Source: Oscillospiraceae bacterium
Lineage (GTDB): Bacteria; Bacillota; Clostridia; Oscillospirales; Oscillospiraceae
Reading direction: 5' to 3'
Assembly: GCA_017469795.1 (NCBI GenBank)
Contig: JAFUFT010000052.1
Location: 1 to 64,000, forward strand
Length of the DNA: 64,000 bases
A model generated the notes under the pieces. That model was given only the letters and a program-made list of their open reading frames with translations. It ran no database searches and had not been told where the DNA came from. Below are positions 44,661-53,828 of the stretch, one piece after another (the stretch's first letter is position 1; the number at the start of each line of letters is the position of its first letter). A program made the translations under genes and the position numbers.

Positions 44661-44689
44661 TTGACTACGCAGGAAAGAGACTTTACAAT
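44661..44689 (+). promoter_or_regulatory. Promoter of the two-component operon
   Basis: TTGACT (44661-44666) and TACAAT (44684-44689) are 17 bases apart. Confidence 0.75.
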
Positions 44690-44721
44690 AGAACCAGAAT
44701 ATACAGAGAGGAGACCTTTTT

Positions 44722-45435
44722 ATGATCCGAATCGCAATCGTTGAAGATGATCCGTTATGCCGCAGTCAGCTTCAGGGGTATTTGCATCACTATGAGACGG
44801 AACAAGGGGTTGCCTTTCAGATCAGCGTGTTTGAGAACGGGCATGACATCGCATACCGGTACAGTGCGGAATACGACATCATTCTGATGGACATCGAACT
44901 GGGGGCAGTCAGCGGCATGGATGCTGCTGAGATCATCCGCAGCATGGATAAAGACGTGATGATCATCTTCATTACAAACTCACCCCACTATGCGATCCGC
45001 GGATATTCTGTGGAGGCGCTGGACTATGTCCTCAAGCCGGTTTCCTATTTTGCGTTTTCCGAACGTCTGAGCAGAGCCGTCCACCGATTGGACCGCAGGA
45101 AACGGGAATACATACGGATCCAGATCAGCAGGGGACGGGTGAAAAAAATAGAACTGTCCGATGTTTACTATATCGAAGTTCAGGAACACACGCTGATCTA
45201 TCACACGACAGACGGTGATCTGTCCGCATCCGGCTCCATGCGGGAACTGGAGGCGCAGCTCGGGGAAAAAGGGTTCTTCCGCTGCAACAAAGGATATCTT
45301 GTCAATCTGCAGCATGTGGACGGTATTCGGGGGGAGAACGCTCTGGTGCACGGAGACAGCGTGCAAATCAGCAGGGCAAAGAAAAAACCGTTTCTGGATG
45401 CAGTGAACGACTATCTCAGCGAGGTGACCAAATGA
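44722..45435 (+). CDS. LytTR-family response regulator (AgrA type)
   Basis: A 237-residue response regulator. The receiver domain (1-120) has the acidic pair in IVEDDPL, the phospho-acceptor Asp in IILMDIELG (near 57) and Lys in YVLKPVSY. The LytTR DNA-binding domain (about 135-235) has VYYIEVQEHTLIYHT and FFRCNKGYLVNLQHV. AGAGGAGACC precedes ATG. It overlaps the sensor kinase gene by four bases. Its targets may include the glycoside genes downstream, inferred only from proximity. Confidence 0.93.
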   Translation: MIRIAIVEDDPLCRSQLQGYLHHYETEQGVAFQISVFENGHDIAYRYSAEYDIILMDIELGAVSGMDAAEIIRSMDKDVMIIFITNSPHYAIRGYSVEALDYVLKPVSYFAFSERLSRAVHRLDRRKREYIRIQISRGRVKKIELSDVYYIEVQEHTLIYHTTDGDLSASGSMRELEAQLGEKGFFRCNKGYLVNLQHVDGIRGENALVHGDSVQISRAKKKPFLDAVNDYLSEVTK

Positions 45436-46748
45436 GTCACGAACTTCAAAACATCCCGTTCTACTGGACAGCCCTGGCCCACTGGGCCACCTGTGTGATC
45501 TATCTGATCCCATACCCAAAACGATTCGCACGCTGGAAATCGATTCTCATTGACGGAGCCTATCTGATCCTCCTGATGGCTTATATGGCCCTCACAGCGC
45601 CGCAGAACGGCGGGCTGTTCAATGTGCTTATGGCCGGATTCGCGATTATGACAGCTACTCAGATCGCGGTGCTTTGCCCTGTGGATTTGCGGCAATTCCT
45701 GTATTATGGGGTACGGCTGTTTATGATCAGCGGTTTTACGGTCTCCCTGGCCTGGCAGCTTTATATTTATTATAAGCAGCAGATTCCCATTTTCTCCCTT
45801 CCGGTGGTGGAAGTGCTTTTGATGCTGCTCGTCTACGGCGCCGTTTACGGGATCATGATTTCGCTGGAACACCGTCAGAGTAAAGTCAATATGGAACTCC
45901 ACATCTCGTGGCCAACGTGTCTGAGCACTCTGGTGATTGGCGTGATGCTCTATATTCTCAGCAGCCTTAGTTTTTCCCGATTTGAAACACCTTTTGACGC
46001 CAGTACTTACGCTGAGGCATTTAATATCCGGACGCTTGTTTATTTCGGCGGTGTTGCGCTGTTCTATGCAGTTCACCTGCAGCTCTGTGAGATACATATC
46101 ATTTCAGAACGGGACGCACTGGAGAACATGCTGACTGCACAGTATAAGAGTTATCAGTTGGGGCAGGAGTCCGTAGACCTCATTAATCGCAAATACCACG
46201 ATCTCAAGCACCAGATCGCCGTACTCCGAAGCGGTATCGCAGCCGGCGAGAAGCTGGTATATCTGGACCGTCTGGAGCGGGAGATCCAGGTTTACGAGAC
46301 ACAGTTTAAGACCGGAAATCAGATTCTCGATACCATCCTTACCAGCAAAAGCATCCATTGCCAGCAAAATCAGATCGTACTGAGCTGTGTGGCTGACGGC
46401 AGCCTGCTGGGATTTATGGATATCGCCGATATCAGCGTGCTGTTCGGGAATGCCCTGGACAATGCCATTGAGGCCGTCAGCTCGATTGCAGATACAGAAC
46501 AGCGGTTGATCGACCTCTCCGTCAGTGCGCAGAAAGGATTTCTTTGGATCCGGGTCATCAACCGTTTTCAGGGGAAGGTCTCCATTCGAAACGGATTTCC
46601 GGTTACGACCAAAGGCGACTCAAAAAACCACGGATACGGAGTGAAAAGCATTGCGGCCACTGCGGAAAAGTACGGCGGAACAGCTACTGTCGAAACAAAA
46701 GCGGGCTGGTTTGAGTTGCGAGTCCTGATTCCTATGGCGCAATCCTGA
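45432..46748 (+). CDS. GHKL sensor histidine kinase (AgrC type)
   Basis: A 438-residue membrane kinase. About six hydrophobic segments fill residues 1-215. A linker helix leads to the histidine box NRKYHDLKHQ near residue 255. The ATP-binding GHKL part has the N-box LFGNALDNAIEAV and G-box HGYGVKSI. The topology resembles peptide-sensing AgrC kinases, but no agrB, agrD or precursor peptide gene is seen nearby. A terminator follows. Confidence 0.92.
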   Translation: MSHELQNIPFYWTALAHWATCVIYLIPYPKRFARWKSILIDGAYLILLMAYMALTAPQNGGLFNVLMAGFAIMTATQIAVLCPVDLRQFLYYGVRLFMISGFTVSLAWQLYIYYKQQIPIFSLPVVEVLLMLLVYGAVYGIMISLEHRQSKVNMELHISWPTCLSTLVIGVMLYILSSLSFSRFETPFDASTYAEAFNIRTLVYFGGVALFYAVHLQLCEIHIISERDALENMLTAQYKSYQLGQESVDLINRKYHDLKHQIAVLRSGIAAGEKLVYLDRLEREIQVYETQFKTGNQILDTILTSKSIHCQQNQIVLSCVADGSLLGFMDIADISVLFGNALDNAIEAVSSIADTEQRLIDLSVSAQKGFLWIRVINRFQGKVSIRNGFPVTTKGDSKNHGYGVKSIAATAEKYGGTATVETKAGWFELRVLIPMAQS

Positions 46749-46760
46749 ATCAATGATCGG

Positions 46761-46796
46761 TCACCGTCCACAGCAGTTGCCGTGGACGGTGATTTT
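46761..46796 (+). terminator. Terminator after the sensor kinase gene
   Basis: TCACCGTCCAC (46761-46771) pairs perfectly with 46782-46792, followed by TTTTG. Confidence 0.88.
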
Positions 46797-46808
46797 GTAT
46801 ATAGGAAC

Positions 46809-46823
46809 TGTGCAATCTGCACA
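46809..46823. promoter_or_regulatory. Operator-like palindrome before the glycoside operon
   Basis: TGTGCA-ATC-TGCACA is a perfect 15-base inverted repeat about 50 bases upstream of the -35 box of the GH2 promoter. The binding protein is unknown. Confidence 0.4.
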
Positions 46824-46872
46824 ATGATGAATACCGATTATGAAGAATTAGAGACGGATTATGCAAAAATGA

Positions 46873-46900
46873 TTGCAAAAAATACCATGGACGATACAAT
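46873..46900 (+). promoter_or_regulatory. Promoter of the glycoside operon
   Basis: TTGCAA (46873-46878) and TACAAT (46895-46900) are 16 bases apart, about 43 bases before the GH2 start. Confidence 0.6.
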
Positions 46901-46943
46901 AAAACCAAAGATTGGAGAAAAGCGCGTTCAAGGAGGGGAGACC

Positions 46944-49352
46944 ATGCAGAAAACTCCGATTTGCGACAATTGGCGGTTTCGAAAACTGGATGACAACGGT
47001 GTATGGACTACGGTCCGCCTGCCGCATGATGCAATGATTCTCGAGGCCCGAACAGAACAAAGCGCCGGCGGGATCAACACAGGATGGTTTGAGGGGTATG
47101 ATTACGAGTATGAACGCGTGCTGGATATTCCCGATTCTCTGCGGGGATCCCCCTTAATCCTGGAGTGCGAGGGTGTTTATCACAACGCCGAGGTTTGGCT
47201 CAACGGAGAAAAGCTGGCATTCCGGCCCTACGGATACACCAACTTCTATGTGGATCTTACCCAGCACCTGCAGTATGGCTCGGAAAACGTTCTGAAGATC
47301 ATAGCCCGAAATGCAGACCAGCCCAACAGCCGCTGGTATTCCGGCGCCGGACTGTATCGCCCGGTAAATCTGTGGACGGCGAAATCATCTGCTTATTTGC
47401 CTCCGAACGCCATCAAAGTCCGAACGATATCTTTGGACCCCGCAAAAATCGAGGTGACCGTTCAGACGGTGGGGAATGGCCCTGTACAGATCTCGATTTC
47501 CCGCAGTGAAAGAGTCCTCGGTTCTGTGACAAAGGAATCCCATGGCATTATATCCGCCGTGATTGAAATTGCACACGCAAAACTTTGGAGTCCACAATCA
47601 CCGGAGTTGTATCGCTGTCAGGTCTCCTTTGCAGACGATACTGCGGAAACGGCCTTCGGAATTCGTACCCTTGCCTGGAACACGGAACAAGGGCTGACGA
47701 TTAACGGCCGCAGAGAGATTCTACGGGGCGCCTGCATCCACCATGATAACGGAATCCTCGGAGCGGCGTGTTTCCCGGAGGCGGTGGAGCGAAAAGTACG
47801 GCTTCTTCAGGCCAACGGCTACAACGCCATCCGTTCGGCGCACAACCCCTGTTCCAAGACACTGCTGGATGTCTGCGACCGGCTGGGTATGCTCGTAATG
47901 GATGAATACATCGACCACTGGTACATTCATAAAACACAGCACGATTATGTCTCCTATTTCCCGGATTGGTGGCATCAGGATCTTTCTGATATGGTAGAGA
48001 AAGACTTCAATCATCCCTCGGTGATCCTGTACTCCACAGGAAACGAAGTCAGTGAAACTGCCCAGGAGAAGGGCATTGCACTGACCAAAGAACTGACGGA
48101 TTATCTGCATCGTCTGGACCCCACCAGGCCCGTGACCTGCGGCGTCAATATTTTCTTCAATTTCCTTTCCTCGGTGGGATTCGGCGTTTACAGCGATGAA
48201 AAGTCGAAAAAGGAGGCCGCTCAGGCGGAAAAACGCCGACAGGCCGGTAAATCAGAAAAGAAGAAAAAAGCCGTAGGAAGCCAGTTCTTCAACGATCTGG
48301 CAGGCCTGATGGGCGACAACTTCATGAAGGCCGGCGCAACACTTCATGGCTGCGACGTAAAAACCCGTGGCGCCTTTGCCAATATGGATATTGCCGGATA
48401 CAATTACGGGATTTTCCGTTATCAGCATGACCTGAAAAAATACCCGGAACGACTTATCCTCGGAAGCGAAACCTTCTGTTCGGATGCGTATGCATTCTGG
48501 GAGATGGCGCAGCGGGAACCCAGACTGATCGGCGACTTTGTCTGGGCGGGGATGGATTATCTTGGCGAAGTTGGCGTGGGTTCCTGGGAATACGGGGACT
48601 ATGCGCCGGAATTTGATCACGGTCCCGGGTGGATCACAGCCGGGAGCGGCCGAATTGACCTGACCGGTCACCCTCTGGCGGAGGCATCCTATACAAAGGT
48701 CGCGTTTGGCCTTACCGACGGGCCTGTAATTGCCGTGCGCCCGGTCAATCATACCCACGACAAGCATTCTCCCTCTGCGTGGAAAATGACCAACGCCATA
48801 GAATCCTGGAGCTGGCATGGGTGCGAAGGAGAAGACGCAGATATTGAAGTCTATACCAGAGCGCCTTTTATCGAGTTGTACCTGAACGGACACTCCTGCG
48901 GAAAGAAAAAGCGCGGGAAAAACTGCATCGTCTGTTTCCGGATCAAGTATGAACCCGGAGAACTGACTGCCGTCGCACTGGATCAGCAGGGAAATGAGAC
49001 CGCAAGAACCTGCTTGACGACCGCCGGGAATGAGACCGTTCTGCGTGCGATCCCGGAACTGCAGACTGCAAAACCGGACGGACTATGTTATGTCAACCTG
49101 GTCTATTCCGATACTGCAGGACAGGTCAAGCCTCTGGAGCGACACAGGATCCGCGTTCGCGTCGAAAACGGGACGCTGCTTGCATTGGGCAATGCCTGTC
49201 CCTACAATGCCGAGGGGTACGGACGCGAATATACGGATACCTATTGGGGAAGAGCGCTGGCGGTGGTTCGGGCAGATGGCGCCGGGCCGTTGACCCTTAC
49301 GGCGGATGATGGAGTGAGAACGCATACGGCAATTGTGCCGGTTGTGAAATAG
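46944..49352 (+). CDS. Glycoside hydrolase family 2 (beta-galactosidase/glucuronidase type)
   Basis: An 802-residue cytoplasmic enzyme. It has an N-terminal sugar-binding domain, an immunoglobulin-like domain (about 185-280) and a TIM-barrel catalytic domain (about 285-600). The acid/base Glu is in YSTGNEVSE near residue 372 and the nucleophile Glu in LGSETFCSD near 512. C-terminal domains follow. A Lys/Glu/Gln-rich insert, EKSKKEAAQAEKRRQAGKSE (about 419-438), interrupts the barrel. ATG 46944 has AGGAGGGG upstream; the frame is open for 54 earlier codons but these cover the promoter. The exact beta-glycoside is unknown; the rhamnosidase downstream suggests trimming of rhamnose-bearing glycosides. 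Confidence 0.9.
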   Translation: MQKTPICDNWRFRKLDDNGVWTTVRLPHDAMILEARTEQSAGGINTGWFEGYDYEYERVLDIPDSLRGSPLILECEGVYHNAEVWLNGEKLAFRPYGYTNFYVDLTQHLQYGSENVLKIIARNADQPNSRWYSGAGLYRPVNLWTAKSSAYLPPNAIKVRTISLDPAKIEVTVQTVGNGPVQISISRSERVLGSVTKESHGIISAVIEIAHAKLWSPQSPELYRCQVSFADDTAETAFGIRTLAWNTEQGLTINGRREILRGACIHHDNGILGAACFPEAVERKVRLLQANGYNAIRSAHNPCSKTLLDVCDRLGMLVMDEYIDHWYIHKTQHDYVSYFPDWWHQDLSDMVEKDFNHPSVILYSTGNEVSETAQEKGIALTKELTDYLHRLDPTRPVTCGVNIFFNFLSSVGFGVYSDEKSKKEAAQAEKRRQAGKSEKKKKAVGSQFFNDLAGLMGDNFMKAGATLHGCDVKTRGAFANMDIAGYNYGIFRYQHDLKKYPERLILGSETFCSDAYAFWEMAQREPRLIGDFVWAGMDYLGEVGVGSWEYGDYAPEFDHGPGWITAGSGRIDLTGHPLAEASYTKVAFGLTDGPVIAVRPVNHTHDKHSPSAWKMTNAIESWSWHGCEGEDADIEVYTRAPFIELYLNGHSCGKKKRGKNCIVCFRIKYEPGELTAVALDQQGNETARTCLTTAGNETVLRAIPELQTAKPDGLCYVNLVYSDTAGQVKPLERHRIRVRVENGTLLALGNACPYNAEGYGREYTDTYWGRALAVVRADGAGPLTLTADDGVRTHTAIVPVVK

Positions 49353-49366
49353 AGAGGAGGAATCAC

Positions 49367-51922
49367 ATGCTATCTGTTTCCCGTTTTACGGTGGAAGGAC
49401 TGGAAAAAGGCTGTGTCACAGATCAGCAGCATCCTCGGTTTTCCTATGCATTGGAATCTGACCGGGAAAATGTGACGCTGAAAAAGGTTGTGCTTACAGT
49501 CAACGGATGGACCGCGGAGACGGACAGCCAGATTGCGGTTTCCTATCAGGGGCCGCCGCTGGAGCCGTTCACAGGCTATACCGCTTCTATTACAGCCTGG
49601 GACGACGCAGGCGAGACAGCGCATGCAGATGTAGATTTTGAGACGGGACGGTTGGATCAGTCTTGGATCGGCAGATGGATCACTGATCCGGGATACTCCT
49701 TCACAGAGAAAAAGGTTTCGCCGGTTCCTCTTACGTTCCGGAAAAAACTGTCTGTCCATAGGCCAGTCGCGTCGGCAATAATTTACGCCACCGCACTCGG
49801 AATCTATGACCTCTATTTAAATGGCCATCGGGTAGGGGACCGCTATTTTGCGCCCGGGTTTACTTCCTACAAAAGCTGGCTCCAGTATCAGACCTATGAT
49901 GTGACGGATGCCCTTCAGGCCGAGGATACAATTACTGCAGTCGTGGCCGGTGGATGGGCGGTAGGATCCTTTGTATTTACACGGATCAACCGGCACGACG
50001 GCGACCGGCAGGCGCTGCTGCTGGAACTTCGCATCATGTATGAAGACGGCACGGAAGAAATCATCGGAACGGACGAAACCTGGGAAGTGACTCGGAACGG
50101 CAGTGTTCGTATGGCGGATATCTATGACGGCGAGACATACGACGCAACGGTGGATTTGGACCGGATCACATGGAACAATGCCGGCCTGGAAACCCTGCGA
50201 ATTCACCCGCAGATCCTGGCTGATTACGGTTCTCCGGTAAGAGCCCACGAAGAATTGCATCCGGTCAGCGTCAACATTGTCAACGGGATTCCGATCTATG
50301 ACTTCGGTCAGAATTTTGCCGGCGTGGTGAAGCTGAAAATCCGAAGCGGAACGAGCGGACAGAAAATCACCGTCCGTCATGCGGAGATTCTGAAACCGGA
50401 CGGAAGCCTGAACCTCGACTTTTTAAGAAGCGCAAAGGCAACCTATACCTACACCTGCACAGACGGAGAACAAACGGCTTCCCCGACGCTTTCCTATATG
50501 GGGTTCCGATATATCAGCGTGGAAGGCATTGATCCTGCGGATGTGGATGTCTCCGCATTGGCGCTTTATTCCGATTTGAATGCCGCAGGCAGTTTTTCCT
50601 GCTCCAGCGAGATGCTCAATCAGCTTCAGCACAACATCATCTGGGGCGCAAAATCCAATCTGCTGGATATTCCGACGGACTGCCCTCAGCGGGACGAACG
50701 AATGGGATGGACCGGCGATATCGCCGTATTTTCCCCGACAGCCTGCTTCAACTTTGAGATGAACCGGTTCCTGGAAAAGTGGCTGAAAGACGTGAGAGCG
50801 GAACAATACCGCGGCGGCGGCATCCCAAACACGGTGCCTGCCCAGGGGTATGGGTTCCCGGCCACGATGCCGCCCATGGCGGTTGACTGGTGGGATGATG
50901 CCTGTGTTTTGGTGCCGTGGGCGGAATACCAGGCCAGGGGAGACGTGGAGCTGCTCCGCAGTATGTATCCGACCATGAAGAAGTATATTAAAGCGTGCAG
51001 ATTCTGGGCTGGACTTCTGAGCTTCGGCAAGCACCGCTACATCTGGAACACGCCTGCTGTCCTCCACTTTGGAGACTGGGTGGCTCCGGATGTTCCGAAA
51101 ATGAGTCAGTGGCAGAGCCGCGCCAAGTGGACCGCGACCGCCTCGCTCTTCAATACTTCTTCCCACGTGGCCAGGATCGCAGAAATATTGGGAGAAAAGG
51201 AAGACGCGGCCTATTATCGGAATTTGAGTGAAAAAGTGGCTGATGCATACTGCTCGGTACTCACGGACGGCAACGGCAAGCTCCTTCAGGAATTCCAGAC
51301 CGGATATGTACTTCCGATCCACCTGAATATGTTCCCCACAAACGAAATCCGCCGCAAGGCTGCGAAAAATCTGGCAGCGCTGGTTGCGCGTAATGATTAC
51401 TGCATCGGCACCGGTTTCCCGGGAACGCCTTACATTCTCTTTGCACTGGCAGATAACGGGCAGGAGGAAACTGCATTCCGCATGCTCATGAACACAAAAT
51501 GCCCGTCCTGGCTCTATGAGGTAAAGATGGGCGCAACCACCATCTGGGAAAGATGGGACGGCCTCAACGAAAACGGGGAGTGCCCGATCGGTGACGACGG
51601 GACAGATACCATGATTTCCTATAACCACTATGCCTCCGGCGCGGTGGGAGATTTCCTCTATCGCCGAGTGGCCGGAATCGAACCCCTGGAGCCGGGATAC
51701 AAGCGATTCCAGGTCAAACCGCTTGTAGGAGGCGGCCTGACTCACGCAGAGGCAAGCGTCGAAACCCCCTTCGGCAAAGCATCCGCCGCATGGGAGACCA
51801 GGGATGACGGGATCGACCTGCGTGTGACTGTACCGGTGAACACCAGCTGCCGTGTAGTTCTTCCTGACGGGACAGAACAGACCGTAGGCAGCGGAGCTCA
51901 TATATTCAGCGGAAAACTGTAA
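49367..51922 (+). CDS. GH78 alpha-L-rhamnosidase
   Basis: An 851-residue enzyme that removes terminal alpha-L-rhamnose. The bacterial rhamnosidase N-terminal and concanavalin-like domains (about 1-400) precede the (alpha/alpha)6 catalytic domain (about 410-770) with DIPTDCPQRDERMGWTGD (read in parts; catalytic Glu in DERMGW) and the second Glu in TIWERWDG. A C-terminal beta domain ends the chain. There is no signal peptide, so it acts on imported substrates. It starts 14 bases after the GH2 stop, with GAGAGGAGG upstream. It is followed by a sugar symporter. Confidence 0.93.
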   Translation: MLSVSRFTVEGLEKGCVTDQQHPRFSYALESDRENVTLKKVVLTVNGWTAETDSQIAVSYQGPPLEPFTGYTASITAWDDAGETAHADVDFETGRLDQSWIGRWITDPGYSFTEKKVSPVPLTFRKKLSVHRPVASAIIYATALGIYDLYLNGHRVGDRYFAPGFTSYKSWLQYQTYDVTDALQAEDTITAVVAGGWAVGSFVFTRINRHDGDRQALLLELRIMYEDGTEEIIGTDETWEVTRNGSVRMADIYDGETYDATVDLDRITWNNAGLETLRIHPQILADYGSPVRAHEELHPVSVNIVNGIPIYDFGQNFAGVVKLKIRSGTSGQKITVRHAEILKPDGSLNLDFLRSAKATYTYTCTDGEQTASPTLSYMGFRYISVEGIDPADVDVSALALYSDLNAAGSFSCSSEMLNQLQHNIIWGAKSNLLDIPTDCPQRDERMGWTGDIAVFSPTACFNFEMNRFLEKWLKDVRAEQYRGGGIPNTVPAQGYGFPATMPPMAVDWWDDACVLVPWAEYQARGDVELLRSMYPTMKKYIKACRFWAGLLSFGKHRYIWNTPAVLHFGDWVAPDVPKMSQWQSRAKWTATASLFNTSSHVARIAEILGEKEDAAYYRNLSEKVADAYCSVLTDGNGKLLQEFQTGYVLPIHLNMFPTNEIRRKAAKNLAALVARNDYCIGTGFPGTPYILFALADNGQEETAFRMLMNTKCPSWLYEVKMGATTIWERWDGLNENGECPIGDDGTDTMISYNHYASGAVGDFLYRRVAGIEPLEPGYKRFQVKPLVGGGLTHAEASVETPFGKASAAWETRDDGIDLRVTVPVNTSCRVVLPDGTEQTVGSGAHIFSGKL

Positions 51923-51935
51923 AGGAGGAATGTAA

Positions 51936-53756
51936 ATGAGTCAAAAGGAAAACAAACAGGGGAGTTTTTTCGACAAGCTGCCCCCCAGCCTGATTCGGAA
52001 AAACAATGTGACCCTGATCCCCGAGGGTGCCATCGGATACCTGGTGGGACCCACTCTGGCGCTTCTTGCCAACTCCGTGCTGTCGAACTACTTCAACAAG
52101 TACATGTCCGACGTGCTGCACATCAACACCTGGGCATCGGCCTTCTTCACCTGGCTGCCCGTGATCTCCGTGATCTTCGTGGTCATAGGCAACATCCTGG
52201 TTGGCCGTCTTATGGACAACATCCGCTCGAAGAACGGCAAAGCAAGACCTCTTCTGATGGTCTCTGTGCCCATCAGCCTGCTGGCCCTGCTGTTCCTGTT
52301 CGTGTTCTCGCCCTATAATTCGACAAGTACATCCTGGCATACCGGCGCCCTCGTCTGCATTGCCATCGGCTACAACCTGTGGTTCGCCTTTGCCTATCCC
52401 ATGTACTATACCCCCCATGCGTCTCTGGTGAGCCTGTCCACCCGGAACAGCAAAGACCGGAGCCTGCTGGCCACCATCTCCAACGCGACGATGCTGGCAG
52501 CCATGGGACTTTCCAGCATGATCCTGCCTTTCTTCCTGAACCTGCTCTTCGTCTATGACATGAGCGGAATCGGCACCCCCGTTACCAATGACGCTGGCAA
52601 GATCCTCTACTATGTGGACGAGGCGGGGGCCGCCATCTATGACGCCCAGGCCTCCTACTCCCACTGGAAGATCTTTGTCATCGCCCTGATCATCATCACC
52701 TTTATCGGCGTCATGATCGAGTACTTCTTCACCCGGGAACGCATTACCGAGGAATCCATGGGCTCTGAGGACACCGAGACCAAGGCGGCCCTGCCCATCG
52801 GAGAGCAGGCGAAGATCTGCTTCAAGGACCGCTATTGGGTCATCATGATGGTATTCTTCTTCCTGTACCAGTTCGGCGGCATGATCAAGAACGTGTCCCA
52901 GAACTACTTCTGCACCGCCATGTTCGCCGACTCCATGGGCAACTACACCGTGGCCTACGGCGGACAGCTCCAGGGCACCCTGGCCATCATCGGCGCCATC
53001 CCCACCGCCATCGGCATGGTAATCGCCCTGCCCCTGGCCAATATCTTGGGCAGCAAGGGCAAGGCCATCCTGTCCGGCGCCATCGTGGCGGTCATCGGCG
53101 GCCTGATCGGTATGCTGAACCCCCACAACTTCGTGATCGTCACCATTTCCTTTATCATCAAGGCTCTGGGCTCCACCCCGGCCATGTACCTGTCCCTGGC
53201 CCTGCTGGCGGACATCTTCGACCACCAGGAGGCCATCCACGGGGTCCGCACCGACGGTCTTTCCATGACCATCTACGGCGCGATCATGGCGGGTATGACG
53301 GGCCTGACCACCGGCGTTCTGAACGCGGTCCTCAGCGCCGTCAACTATGACGTCTCCACCCTCCAGACCAACGAGGCCCTCCGGGCGGCCATGCCCTGGG
53401 TGTTCATCGGCGGCGAGACGATCTGCTACGCGGGTATCTTTATCATCTTCCTGATGATGGGCGTAGAGAAGTTCTCCAAGATTGACCATCTTGCCATCGT
53501 CTCCGACCAGAAGGCCGCTGCGGAAGCGGCGGGCACCGCCTTCATCTCCGCTGAGGAGAAGATCCGCATGGAGGAAGGCGAGGAGGCTTATGAGGCGGAG
53601 CTTAAGAAGCAGGCCGACGCAGCCGCCAAGGAGGAGGCTCGGGTCAAGGCTCTGTCTCCTGAGAAGCGCAAAGCCGAGGAAGATGCCTACGCAAAGCTCC
53701 TGACCGAGTTTAACGCGCTCCGTACCGCTAACGGCCGCCCCGAAATTAAGGCCTGA
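51936..53756 (+). CDS. GPH-family glycoside:cation symporter (MFS_2 type)
   Basis: A 606-residue membrane transporter with about 12 membrane segments over residues 20-510. Conserved loops include NILVGRLMDNIRSKNGKARP and SLVSLSTRNSKDRS. It probably imports the glycoside handled by the GH2 and GH78 enzymes. A cytoplasmic tail of about 95 residues (from EKFSKIDH onward), rich in Ala, Glu and Lys, is longer than in typical members and looks coiled. Codons end in G or C far more often than in the neighbours, which creates a long open frame on the other strand. AAAGGAGGAA precedes the start. Confidence 0.88.
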   Translation: MSQKENKQGSFFDKLPPSLIRKNNVTLIPEGAIGYLVGPTLALLANSVLSNYFNKYMSDVLHINTWASAFFTWLPVISVIFVVIGNILVGRLMDNIRSKNGKARPLLMVSVPISLLALLFLFVFSPYNSTSTSWHTGALVCIAIGYNLWFAFAYPMYYTPHASLVSLSTRNSKDRSLLATISNATMLAAMGLSSMILPFFLNLLFVYDMSGIGTPVTNDAGKILYYVDEAGAAIYDAQASYSHWKIFVIALIIITFIGVMIEYFFTRERITEESMGSEDTETKAALPIGEQAKICFKDRYWVIMMVFFFLYQFGGMIKNVSQNYFCTAMFADSMGNYTVAYGGQLQGTLAIIGAIPTAIGMVIALPLANILGSKGKAILSGAIVAVIGGLIGMLNPHNFVIVTISFIIKALGSTPAMYLSLALLADIFDHQEAIHGVRTDGLSMTIYGAIMAGMTGLTTGVLNAVLSAVNYDVSTLQTNEALRAAMPWVFIGGETICYAGIFIIFLMMGVEKFSKIDHLAIVSDQKAAAEAAGTAFISAEEKIRMEEGEEAYEAELKKQADAAAKEEARVKALSPEKRKAEEDAYAKLLTEFNALRTANGRPEIKA

Positions 53757-53771
53757 GTATTATATCATCTA

Positions 53772-53794
53772 CCTCCTCCCAAATCGGGAGGAGG
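53772..53794 (+). promoter_or_regulatory. Intercistronic hairpin between symporter and GH3
   Basis: CCTCCTCCC pairs perfectly with GGGAGGAGG around AAATC. No T-run follows, so RNA stabilisation of the upstream message is more likely than termination. Confidence 0.55.
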
Positions 53795-53828
53795 CTCAGA
53801 TACCAGAATGCAATAAGGAGGAGTAATT

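Noticed and set aside
44722-46748. agr-type quorum-sensing locus
   Set aside because: The regulator and kinase resemble AgrA and AgrC, but no AgrB-like protease or AgrD-like peptide gene is present on either side.
46782-46943. 54-codon N-terminal extension of the GH2 enzyme
   Set aside because: It covers the terminator arm, palindrome and promoter, and is not like a GH2 N-terminus; ATG 46944 has a strong ribosome binding site.
51906-53489. 527-codon open frame on the minus strand
   Set aside because: Antisense of the symporter; the unusual Gly/Asp/His-rich composition results from the GC-ending codons of the real gene.
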